Origin: Gossypium raimondii
Taxonomy: Eukaryota; Streptophyta; Magnoliopsida; Malvales; Malvaceae
NCBI RefSeq assembly: GCF_025698545.1
Contig: NC_068569.1
Span: 16,554,001 to 16,618,000, forward strand
Length of the DNA stretch: 64,000 nucleotides
Reading direction: 5' to 3'
Below are positions 1 to 11,827 of the stretch, piece by piece. Within the stretch, counting starts at the first letter, position 1, and each line of letters starts with the position of its first letter. Made by a program: the position numbers and the translations under genes. Below the pieces are notes generated by a model. That model ran no database searches, was not told the origin of the DNA, and saw nothing but the letters and a program-made list of their open reading frames with translations.

Positions 1-119
1 TATTATATAATATACATACATTTTATACTATTTATTTATTATAACATATATATTAAGTTAGCATATATATATAACACATATTACCAATGTCATCCACTAT
101 CACTAAGTAAATGTATATT

Positions 120-260
120 TACTATTCTAGTCCCTTTAATTTACTTAAATCTATAATTCAACTTTTAATACCTATACGATTTGGTCCCTACACCTTAACA
201 ATTTCTAATTCCATGAAAATTGACTATCCAAAATTTAATTCGCTACAAGACTAACTTCGT
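120..260. repeat. AT-rich dispersed repeat fragment, unclassified
   Basis: This stretch has the phrasing of a common plant dispersed repeat, with a 'tagtccctttaattt' then 'ggtccctacacc' rhythm that recurs in diverged form near 39.5-40.0 kb and 57.8-58.1 kb. No coding potential is visible. The assignment rests only on resemblance between copies inside this window. Confidence 0.3.
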
Positions 261-299
261 AAATATTTATATTAAATATTTACGAACTCATTTTACAGG

Positions 300-1965
300 A
301 AATCAGTCCCGAGCTTCACTTTCTTGCACCCCTGACTATCGGGTCGTTGCAAATGCTTTGTGGAAAAAGGTGATAAAATCAAAGTATGGTTAACAAAGCA
401 AAACTGGAGATTGAAGATGACCAAGACAAATGTCAGTAGTTTGGCATGCTATTGTGGAAAATTCCAAAAGTGAGAAAGTGTCTAATTGGATTAGGCAGAA
501 TTCTTTTAGATGGGTGCTTGGAAATGGGAAATTGGTGTTATTTTGGGAGGATGTGTGGTGCGGGAACTGATCACTAAAAGTGGAATTTCTAAGACTCTTC
601 AAACTAGCAACGGTTAAGAATAGTTTGGTTTGTGAAGGGGCTACGAATAATAGCTTTGAAGAGGTACAATGGGATAAAGTTTTTTCGAGAAAGTTGTTAG
701 ATAGAGAGAGTTGCATGGTGGATAGATTGAAGTCGTTGGTGGGGACTTTAGAACTGAACGCAGATATGGAAGATCGGATATTATGGATTCACGATAGTGG
801 GGGGAGTTCTCAGTGAAGAAGTTGTCGTACTTGCTGTCTGTTGATGGAATGGGTGCTATTGATTTTCCGTTTGATAGAATTTGGAAATTGAAGGTTCCAC
901 CAAAAGTGCGTAATTTTATGTGGATATTGGCAATTAATCGTGTACCAACGAAAGATTTTTTTATTAGGCGGGGGAAATAGTTGGATCCATTATCTAGTGG
1001 TTGTGCATGGAGTGATAGAGTTACATAAAATGTTAATCATTTGTTTTTTCTATGTCCTTTTATTAATAATTTTTAGTCTCGTATTTTGGTGGAGTTTTGA
1101 TTGGAATAATGAGGTGAATTTTGATGAGTTCTTTACTTTGTGCTGGAACATGCCTTTGATAGGTCTGCAAAAAAGCTTATGGTTAGTGGCGATTGCGGCG
1201 TCTTGTTGGACTGTGTGGCTATCTCGAAATGGTAAAATGTCTGAAAAGTTGGTTACAACTCTTGACGCTTTATTGTTTCATTCTAAAATGAGAGCGTTAA
1301 TGTGGGCCAGAGTTGTCCATAATGAATGTATCTTTGATTGGTGGAGCTGGCCAGTGAAATGTTGTATGGGTGGAAGATCGATGACGACTCGGGACTTAGT
1401 TTGGGATCCTTCTCCCATGGGTAGGATAAAGTTCAATTTGGCAGGGGTTGTTAAGAATGAGATGTCCATAATGGAGTGTTGAAGGATGATAAGAGGGTGG
1501 TTTAGGCTTTATTTTCTAGTAGATGTGCAGCGGGGGGCTTGGCAATGGCAGTTCTAATGGCAATTAAAGAAGCTGCAGAAATGGTTATAGAGTTGATTCG
1601 GAAGGAGCAGGCCCCTTTCATAGAATGTGATTCAATTACTGTTTCGGATTGGTTGAAATATAGTCATCTTCGGCCGTGGTCATTTACGAATTTGTTCGCG
1701 AATATTGAAGGAAGTTTAAGGCGAATGGCTGAGGTTCGGATTGAAGTCACAAATCAAGATAAGAATGGAATGGTGGAAGCCTTGGCTAGAGCATGTTTGT
1801 CGAGGAATACCTTGTTTAGAGCATATTGGTAATCTATTTTGGGGTTTGCTATTTCTTTTGGTTGTTGGCATAGTTTGGTTGCTTTTGATTCCTTGTTCGA
1901 ACTGACATGGGTTGGGTGATCCCAACGCCTTTTTCTGTAATCAATTGGCTGAGTAAAAAAAAATA
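300..1965 (+). mobile_element. 5'-truncated, decayed LINE (non-LTR retrotransposon), 3' part
   Basis: Broken reading frames in one direction give, in order, a reverse-transcriptase C-terminal stretch (WVLGNGKLVLFWEDVW near 510-560), a zf-RVT-like region (IWKLKVPPKVRNFMW near 880-925), and an RNase H-like domain (about 1400-1830, with IKFN near 1430 and IECDS near 1625). This order is typical of the 3' half of plant L1-type LINEs. The copy is interrupted by stops and frameshifts, so it is dead. It ends in an A-run after about 1955, consistent with a LINE poly(A) tail. The 5' end near 300 is a truncation, as is usual for LINE insertions. I found no convincing target-site duplication. Confidence 0.8.
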
Positions 1966-3108
1966 TGAACAAATTATGTAGCAATCATAATGTCTGATTG
2001 TATGTATATGTATCCATTATTTATTAAGTACTTTATGTCCCAAAGTATTTGGTTAACCTATCAAAATGTGGCACCACCACTTTCTTAAAAAGAAAGAAAG
2101 ATATAGTTGCTTTAATGAGAGAAATAAACCCTAGTGCTCAATATGTACCATTGATATAAAACTTGCTACATTACCAAAAACCGACATAATTATATTACAA
2201 TTCCTTTCTTTTTATATATTCGGACCTTATTCATGGCTTCGACTCTTTTTAATTACTTTTGAAAATATACCATAAAACGCAATTTGCTTCGGTAGATAAA
2301 ACCCTAACCCAATGTCTAGAAATGTTAGATCTTTTACCCTATCATCCGAAGAAACAAATACATGGGGCCAAATTTGCGTGTGTAAACACACCATTGATGT
2401 CGTTCAGTGTCTCAGACTTTAAAATGCTCAACAACTGGAGAATACTTTAATTGCCATAAACTCAAATTCCATGGTACAACCTTTTGCGTCCTGATTGCCC
2501 AAATTTGTACATGAAGATAATATAATAATGTTATCAACTCAACGTTAACGATCATGCATGAAAGAAAATGTAGAATGTACTAAGATACGGGATATTACCA
2601 TGTGTCGAATCTGAATTCCTCTAGTCCTTTCCTTTCGACACGTATTGACATTGATTTGATTTACGTAATCTCCAAATGACAAGGAAATCTGTCCTAAATC
2701 CAACTGTGTTGTCAATCAGTTAGGGCATGTGTCGCCTTCTTACAAGGTTGGAGTCACCTAGCCATGGTATTTCTATTGCTCACTTGTAAAGCATTGGACG
2801 TTCTATTCTTTTTGAAGTTCAAAGAAACCTTACATTGGTGTCTGAATAAATTGTAATTGAGAGATTCGGTAACAGTCTTAGTCAAAAAAGTTAAATAAGA
2901 TGGTGTGTGTCTAGAGAACCTCACTGAATTTAGTGAACAATGTGGACGATCAAAGTACAGATTTAGTTTTCAAAGCTATATGTAAGTGTGTCTAGAGATC
3001 CTCACTGAATTGATAGTTCATTTTGTCTATACAACTCACTAATTCTTTTAATCCATGCATATTATTTAAATTTCATAAATCAGAGTTTCTTAACTGTAAA
3101 AATACCTT

Positions 3109-3205
3109 CGTCGTCCGGAGTTAAAACAAGCCTATCCACCTGTTCTGGTAGTAGCGGGATCCTCAAGACATGCTGCCATAAATCACCACCGGTGCTGCCC
3201 TCTCC
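3109..3205 (-). pseudogene. Orphan exon-like fragment, unknown protein
   Basis: On the minus strand an AG precedes an open stretch reading roughly GEGSTGGDLWQHVLRI followed by PLLPEQVDRLVLTPDDE, and a GT follows directly. It reads like a real internal exon with balanced amino acid use, but no flanking exons could be joined to it. I do not recognise the family. It may be a captured or leftover exon of a lost gene, or chance. Confidence 0.25.
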
Positions 3206-3949
3206 TTCCAACAATGAGAAATTTTAAAAATGCTTGTATTTTAGATTTTTTAATTTTAAAGGTGCATTCAATAATTAATACATCAACTTATTACAGTCCC
3301 TTCTAAAATGCGGTTGAAATAACCCAATACAATATAATAATAACAATCAAGGTAGCATAGACTGTTGGCAATAAGATAATAAAGTTTTAATCAAATCCAA
3401 CTTTCTCGATACAAGAGATTAGATAGACTTGTTCTGATCTGATTCGATTCTTCATATATGTTTTCTAAGTTATGTAATCTTTATTAATGAGCTAAATATA
3501 ATTCACGATCTCGGTTTAACCTAAAATATGATTCAATAAATTGACAATCTCCTAAATATTTCAACGAAGTCTTTTATATATTGTTATAATATTGATATTA
3601 TGATCAAAATAATTAAAATATTTTAATTATGTCTATCAATTTAAATAATATTTTTTACTTTAATTATATTAATTATTTTAAATACAACACACGTTGCACT
3701 AAAACTAATACTATAAAATCATATTGACATGGGACATAACAGACGTTTAATCTATACAATAATTTTTTCATAAAAAACCTAAAGAACTAATAATATTTTG
3801 AGTACATTTTGCTTTCAAAAATTCAAAATATTATAGGAAATGAGTGGCATTAGCTAATTTACATTATGCTTTTTGTCTCTAACTGTTATCGTTTGAGGTA
3901 ATATATACAGAGGTATCGGAATGAAGTTAATATATATGAACATACTTGA

Positions 3950-4140
3950 ATTTGGTAATTTGTACTGACTTGATATTTAAATTTTTTTAGAGTTAATTGA
4001 TACCTAAATTTGGAAACTGTAACCTAACTTATTACATTTTTTAGGTATTTGATTAACACCATTAAAATGTGTTGACGTCACTCTGACACCTAATAACATA
4101 GTGACACGTGATAACTTCACATTTTGACACGTGACAAAAA
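3950..4140. repeat. Dispersed repeat fragment with ACGTG motifs
   Basis: This block carries phrases such as 'tgttgacgtcactctgacacc' split by 'gtgacacgtg' and 'gacacgtgac', similar in style to the repeats near 6.8 kb, 7.5 kb and 55.7 kb. No terminal inverted repeats or target duplications were found. The two CACGTG cores lie far from any gene and are more likely repeat sequence than regulatory sites. Confidence 0.3.
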
Positions 4141-6312
4141 ATAGAAAATATTTAAAATTATGACAAATAATTCTTCAATTCATCTGAATCTAGACAACTG
4201 TATGTTCAAGTTCATTCTAGACATACTTTTTAGTGTTTTTATGTTTTTATAACATATCATAGTTTTATATCAGTATTTTGAAAAAGTAATAAGTAATGCT
4301 AAGGTTAAGTTAAATGATTTAAAATTCAAATTTATTGTAACTTTAAGTTAAGTGAGTAACAAAATTCCAATCCATAAAAGGATAGCGCTATGTTTATTTT
4401 CCAGCTTTTTAGCGCAATATGGCTTTCTGTCGTTTCTAAGTTGTAAGTGAAAATTGAGGAGATTTGTTTTATTGTTAAAGTTACATTACCTTTCAAAAAA
4501 CAAAAGAAAAAGTGAAATTTGACGACTATTGGAGCTGAAATTAAGTTGTATATTTTAAGATAGTAAAATATAATTTTATATTTCTATCATTTTAAACGAT
4601 TAAATCAAACTCTTACCATTTTTAAGGGACCAAATATAATTTTATTATTACTAATTAAAATTATAAAAAAACTTAGATTAAAATTATTCCATTTTAAGAA
4701 GGACCATTCTCTATTAAGCTCTGTAACTGTATCTATCTCAATGCTTTTATTGGCAATGCCTATCTCTATTGCCATTGCTACAACAATAGTTGGCGTCTTT
4801 ATCTCATATTTATATTTTAATACATAAATATATATTTAATTTTCAACTAAATAAATTTAGAGTTAAAATTAAATAATACAACATATATATTAAAGAATTT
4901 TAAGACATGACACAAAATATAATATGAAAAATAATTAAAATAAAATGACACAAAAATTGTGTATCAAAAGTTACATAAAATTAATTACAAAGCAACATAT
5001 AAAAATTATAATAATTGATACACAAAATATAAATACAGTAGGAAGGTAATTTCCATTAAATTAAATCACTATTACAAATTATACAAAAATAAAAGATAAA
5101 ATAATACACAATCTACCAAAGAATAAATTAATCTTTATATTGAATCATTATGAACTCACAACCTTGTTAATGTATACATAAAAGGAATAATTATTAGTGC
5201 GAAATTCATGATATTTTGAATAAAAAATATAGGAAAACTTAAGCAGCTTTATAATATTTTAAATTAAAAAATTAGAGATTAAATATTTTATTTTAGTCCC
5301 TAAAAACTCTTTTAAATATCTAACATCACTCACCACAATTACCCTCTTAAAATCATTAAAGATGGGTGATTTAGCTAAAAATTAATCACGGTCAATTTTC
5401 AATCAAGCAATCCCATGAGTTGAGATCGATTTTATAGATAGTTATAGATTTGTCAAACCTCCCCACTCTTTTTCATATATATTTTCACCGATAATTATTT
5501 GATACACCGTCTATGAAAAAATTCTACAAATAAATTAAATGTAAGATAAATGTTACATTTATTTATATATTTTACTTTTTCTATTACATTCTATAATATA
5601 TTTGTTACACTCTAATGTCTTTTTTGGAGTGAAAATGGTGATGTCCAACATTAATTTTATTGTAAAATTCAGGGTATAGTGGCACATTTAACAAGGGAAC
5701 TTGAATATAAGTTTGATATTCCCATTTTGTTTGGGGCCCAAAATCTAATGAATGATGAAATTTGGTTGAACCATTTTAGGCTAGCACCTATAGTTTCGTG
5801 CAGATATTAGCGATTAAATAATATGCTTTACACTTTTATTAGTGCTAATGAAGGAGTAGATGATTTTCTTACATGAATCTTAAAGTTACAAATTTGCTTT
5901 GATTTAATGCAGAATAATATATATAAATTTTATTGTTTTCTTTCTAAAAAGGTTTGTAGCTATTTTATTTAAAAAGAAAATCAAATATATCACAAGGCGG
6001 GAAGAGTGATGCCAAAAAGGGAGAAAGAGAAACAGAATCAATTTAATGAAAACCCTAGATAAATGGGCGTAATATCGTGTGTAGTTGTTGCCCGAAATGG
6101 GTCCAAAACAATTCACATGCGCTTGAAAATGGGGTAATTCTAATTGAAATCCTTCATAATTATTAACAACTTCATTTAAGTTTTCTCTAAAGTTATTTTA
6201 ATTTTAAATTTTAATTTTCGCCATCAATTTCAAATTCTCGGCTTTATCATTACATAATACTTCCAAAAGCCTAGCTATAAGTATATATATGTATTTCTTA
6301 GGGTAAATGACC

Positions 6313-6335
6313 AGCTAGCTAGCTAGCTAGCTAGG
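6313..6335. repeat. (AGCT)n microsatellite
   Basis: A short tandem array of the self-complementary unit AGCT, about five and a half copies. It is a potentially variable simple repeat with no coding context. Confidence 0.85.
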
Positions 6336-6782
6336 CACTTGGAACATGTTCCATGCTTTCAAACTATATAGACATAAAATATTATTATCCAATGTAGGTT
6401 GAAGGACACATCGAGCAATAGTATTTGCAAGTAAATGCTGATCATTTCCTAGTTGAATACTTACAAAATGAATGGACTGGCTCAGGAATACTGCTTCAAG
6501 TATGCATCAAGGATTCAAGATGCATGCATGGCTTCCCATCATGATAAAAATCTTTCTCGGATTTTATTCCCTGTGCAAAGACTAAGTAACAAAATTCGAA
6601 ATCATACATGCATTAGTGTCCTCTTGTCACATTGCAATATATCACTGCCTTGGCTGCATTCCATTAATACAGTCATTGATTTTTCACGTTTGTTTTAGTT
6701 AAGGAACTCTAAACGTCGTGGGTCTTGCATTCTATATAGTACCATTCATTCATCATATCAAACCGAATTTGTAGTAATTGTT

Positions 6783-6990
6783 TTAGGGTATAATTCTACT
6801 CATCATTTTGCCACGTAAGACGTCTAAACTGACATTTAAAATTCATTTGGACTGCCACGTAGGACCCCGTTAAGGAAGTAACGGGGCTAACGGTAGAATG
6901 ACCACTTCGTAACAAAACAATAACGTGACTAAAACGTAAAATTTCAAACATAAGTGACTAAAATATAATCTAAAACAAACAAAAGTGGCT
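6783..6990. repeat. Solo arm of the fold-back repeat family seen at 55.5 kb
   Basis: Several phrases are shared with the right arm of the fold-back element near 55.7-56.0 kb: 'ggactgccacgtagga' (ggactgctacgtagga there), a near-identical 'taaggaagtaacgg' stretch, 'acaaaacaataacgt' and 'agtgactaaaatataatct'. Only one arm is recognisable here, so this is probably a truncated or internally deleted relative. Confidence 0.65.
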
Positions 6991-9900
6991 ACTTTTATAG
7001 TTTATCTAGTTAAAATATATTCATGATAATGCTCCTAAGGCAAACTTATTTTTATGCAGATAATTTTATTCATGATAAGCTCTATGTATTTTGGATAATG
7101 ACCATTATTGAAAGTAAGAGATTTAGGAATGGATGTATAAGCTTATAACTAAGCATGTTGATTTGGATTTTGGTTTCTCTTGTTTTTTATCCAACTATTA
7201 ATGAAATGCTTTTTACCTTAAAAAATTAAGAGTATATTCACTTATCAACTGTGCTTGCATTTTGTAAAACATAGCATTTTATGTTAGATTTTTAATTTTC
7301 AATAATCAAATACAGTTATTTTGATGTAACGACCTTCTCAACTCTTAAATAAGAGGTATAAATGCATTTTACATGTTTGGACTCGCATCTTTCTGCAATA
7401 ATAACAATATTGATGTCAACCAAACTAAGATTCAACGAGGTGATTAAAAAATTTTCAGGTGTATAAAAAATGGTTAAATCCATTCTTCAAACCATCGCTC
7501 AATTTTAAATTGGTCTATAAATTTTAACATATTTTTAGTCAGCTGTCAAAGTATTAAATATTATATCAATTGAGTCATTTCTCTAGTTTAACTGTCAATT
7601 TAGACATTAAACGCCCATTTGGATCTTATGTGGGTCATGTAATACTAATTGTAAAGACACACTCATATATATATCAAATGTATAAAAAAATGTCAATAAG
7701 GATTTTTTTTCTTATTACAATATATCCAAGTTGTTCATGTAAATAATTTAATCCACGTCTGATTTAATATTCAATGTCCAAACTAGTGGCAAAGTTAGTA
7801 GAAGACCTAACCAATACATACTAATACGTATATAACTCAATTTAAATATTTTAAAATTTGAACACCAATTAAAAACCTAGACTATAATTTAGAGGTATAT
7901 AATACAATCAATAATAATAAAACAACGGTACGAAAAGCATATAGGATATATATTATAGCAAGTGGGCAAAAGCTAAGCATGTCTGGATTAAGTTCATGTA
8001 GGGAATTATTAAAGATGTGCAATGTATCAGTCGTAAAAGATTTTGGCTATAGATTTTCGCTACATTATCAACTTGCTGGACCCTATTCACACACACGTAT
8101 GGATAGAGTTGAAGAACATTCAATTTTGATTTTCATGAGAGGCGCGACTTTTGGGAGCTGCTGTAACAACGCCAAGATAACGTATCAGCATCAAATTAAT
8201 AGCCGTCAATAATGAATTTCTTCCTTCATCAACAACTTGTTCTCTATATTGGATAAGCCAATTGTTAAGCTCGAGATCATCTTTATTTTTATTTTTTCAA
8301 AAAAAAAAAGGGTTGAGAAATACCAATTTTAGTTTTATCAACAAGTTTCTTTTTAGTTAAATTAACAATAAAATGGTATGGTTATTATTAGTTTGATTTG
8401 AATTTGGAAAATAAGCAGTCAACCTCAATATGAAAAATAGCAATAGGAATAGGTGGAGGGCGGGATCCACGACCACATTGTGTGGTGGGGCAGCAATGCA
8501 GTTGCAATTCTGGGACGTACACCTCCAGATATTTTCTTCTCAACATGGCTGCTTGTTTGCTTGATGTGAGATTTCGCGCCTCGCCGCATTATTATATATA
8601 AACCCCAATTTATATTTGATTTTCATTCTTGAATTATTGATTTTTGTTAATTTATTGTATATAAATGGATGCAATCTAACTTCTGAATTCTTGCTCATTA
8701 TATTGATCAAAGCCTATTAATTGAATTATTTGATATAAAAAGTAGATGAGATAAAAAGAGAAAAGAAGAAGAAGATATAATGTCTTAGCTGTTGGTCATA
8801 TTTGATATGGAATGTGAGGGTTGCTTAATACATATATCCAATCATCATGGATGGGGGGGGGGGGGGGACAGTGTGTGGGAAATATTGGTATGTAATAAAA
8901 GAGTAGTTCCAGCTGGAGGTATCTCCGAAAGTACATGAATTATTGGGTGGGCTTTAGGATTATTCATAATTTGAGGTAAATAGATGAGGGGGATCTTGAC
9001 AACTCTTACTTGCAGCCAATCGATTACATGGTGCATAGGCATATAATTGAATTTGAATGTGGGCTCACTCTCATCATCCTCTCTTTTTTCTTTTTATAAT
9101 TTTTGTTCCAAACGCTTTGATCAATATTTGATATGACAAGCTCTTTTTTTTTGGTTGAAGATTCAATGGCGAAGGCGAGTCCACATAAAATCAGAGTCTA
9201 AATCTATGATTTTATAGATCATATTGGTGTTTGTAATTGTCAAGGGTCGTTTTCGTGAGTTTTGGCCTGTCATCCATTACCCATTACCCATTACCCCGCC
9301 TCCTTTCTCTTGTCTTCTTCACCACACCCTTTTTTATTAATGCTGCAGAAAAACAAAGGGGATGGGGGGATTTGAAGGAAGGGGCAATGCGCATGTGTTG
9401 GTAGCTACAACAATGATTGATGATTGGCATTCACAAATGGTGCGGCCCAGACTTATGATCCCCAGTCCCACTCAAACTCGTGCCAATCCTTAAACTATAA
9501 TAAGTGTACCCAAAACATCTGCCAGTTCAAAAGTTTAATCTAAAGTGAAATCCTTAATAAATAATAATAATAAAGTAGAGACTGCTTTTCTTTATTATCG
9601 ATTTCCAAACATTGATTTCTCCAAGGATTTTTACCAACACTTGTTTTCACGTCAACTATTTTATTCAAAGTGACGTATTCAATCTTTTCTCTTTGTAATC
9701 AATCAATGATAGACAAGTCTTCTTGATATTACTGCTACTAATCATAAATTTAACTCATTCTAAATGACACCAAAAAAGAAAAAGAGCCGATATAAAGTTA
9801 AAAGCCTAAATTTGTTATTTTTTAAAAAATGTTAAACAAATGAAAGGAAAGTAAAGATTATTATAATTACTTTTTTTAAATTCTATTTTTATATAAAATA

Positions 9901-11827
9901 ATTTATGAACAATGATTAAGGGATGGGAAAATTTATTTTACATTCTCCTCGTAAAAAAAAATTGGAGTAATTCAAAGGAAAGTACTCTCCTTGGCTTAGT
10001 AAAAGATTCATCCAAAGAAGAGAAATGTGCTTATTTTCCCTCACTTTCCTATCTTTTAATCTAATCCAAATACAAGATATAATACCCAAATTTAATATTA
10101 TATATTTAAAATTAAAGTTTTAAAGGTATATTGATGTTTGAGCCTTTTAAAATATTTATTCTGAAATTATAGATTTCGGTAACACTTTTATCTAAACCTC
10201 ATTCATTAGTATTATTTTTATTTTTAATCAAGTAGGTATATTTATGCTAACTGATCAATTACATTAAATAATTCAATTAAGTTATACTTTTTGAAGTCGA
10301 GACATTAATTCTTTAATGCTTACTTAAAAGATATGGTGTTTTCTCTATTTTGGCAACCTCACAATAAATTATTGTTTAACAATTAGAATTTTAAATATTT
10401 AAATAGCAGTACATTTTTTAACTCCTCCAATTTTGTGTAGCTCTATTCATGGTTTAGGTAACCCACTCGTTATGGGTTTGGGCAGAATGTTTTGCCTTTG
10501 TTAAATTAATTTTAAAAATATTTTTATTTAAATTTCATTGTAAAAATATATAAAATTATATGCTTTAATTTTTAAATAATGAAATGAGCTATTTGAAATT
10601 ATTGGATTAATTTGTGCTCCATTTTGAAAATTTTCTAAATCATAAACTAACCTATCTCAACTCATGAACATCTTTAATTTCAATCTCCTTTTATCATTGT
10701 TCTTGACTTCACCCGTGTATTATAATCTCAGACTCAGATTTAGTGACTGGCAATTCGATGGGCAGAAACTGATGTGATGAAGGCCTATCACACCTGGGGG
10801 AACATTGTCACTAGCATACTCTTAATTCTTCCTATGTAATGGTACGGCCATGGTGAAGCATCCTCAAATGCTTGATTTGTCACTTCATAAAATTAGAACA
10901 ACACATCCCGAATTTCCTCTCAACATTTATTTCTACCTCCAAATGCAAAAGCCCAACAATATCCTAAGCTTTAAGAAGATTTAATTTTGTCTTGTATTCA
11001 CCTATATTCAGTAGTCTTGGAAAATCAAGTTAAATTAAATCTTTAAACGAGATGCAAAGCTCTGTTATTGTTGTTCTATAACTTAAGAGACATTGATGAC
11101 TATTACTTGTAATAATCATGGCAAGAAAACGCATTCCACCCATTCAGACACACGAACACATCCGCTTGTTAAATATGAATGAAAAGCTAAAAGTTACCGT
11201 GCCAGGATACGAATTTGAAAAGAGTTAATTTATAAGTAAATCCAAATTACATAAGTTTTCACCATAACGCAACCTCATTAGGCTTTTATACTTCCACTAA
11301 ATAATATCTTTCCAATTAGATATTTGAAATTTATTGGGTTTACAATATCAGAACGATTGGGCCTGAGGCCAAGACTTTAGCTATGGGTAGACAATAGGCA
11401 TATATGCCGGGACCGATGAGTCGTTCTAACTTGCCAAATTTATGGTGAAATTTTAGAAAGCAAAGGAAACAAGAACCAGTGTGCATTATCAACACTAAAA
11501 AGAAGACCCCTTCATTCCAACTAAAGCGAAAATTATCATGCTATCATAAGATTCTTGGGTGCAACAACACAAATGCATGATCGATAATTCAATAGTTATC
11601 AATTGTAAACCGTAAAATATAGACATAGCTGAAAATTGGTTGAATGACAATCACTTGATCTTTGTGAAAATTGGATGAGGGCAAACGAATACCTAATATG
11701 GTTAAGGCAAGTTTTAATGGCTGGGCAGTACAGAAAACACACTACCCAGCAGGCATTGTGAGTATCCTTATAATTCCAGCTGCTGTCCTAAAATGCACTT
11801 CAAACGCTACTTCTGGAAAACAAATGT
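6991..11827. other. Gene-poor region between repeats and the COQ10-like gene
   Basis: No gene can be supported. The region is AT-rich, with diverged dispersed repeat near 7480-7640, a 15-base G run near 8853 and a small triplet of 'cattac' repeats near 9276-9298. Part of 11.1-11.8 kb should be the 3' untranslated region or downstream flank of the minus-strand COQ10-like gene. Confidence 0.55.
8853..8867 (+). repeat. Poly-G homopolymer run (15 G)
   Basis: An uninterrupted run of 15 G in otherwise AT-rich DNA. Such runs are rare in plant intergenic DNA and are prone to length errors in sequencing, so the exact length should not be trusted. Confidence 0.9.

Larger units (their letters stand above)
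1966..6780. other. Gene-poor AT-rich region
   Basis: No complete gene is supported here. Reading frames are short and biased in composition. The only items of note are a short exon-like fragment on the minus strand near 3.1-3.2 kb, an imperfect direct repeat sharing 'gtgtctagaga' then 'cctcactgaatt' near 2907 and 2990, a repeat-like block near 3950-4140 and an AGCT microsatellite near 6313. The rest looks like diverged transposon DNA without recognisable ends. Confidence 0.6.

Noticed and set aside
940-1482. 180-codon frame as an independent gene
   Set aside because: Its content is reverse-transcriptase zf-RVT/RNase H-like and continues in other frames; it is part of the LINE relic.
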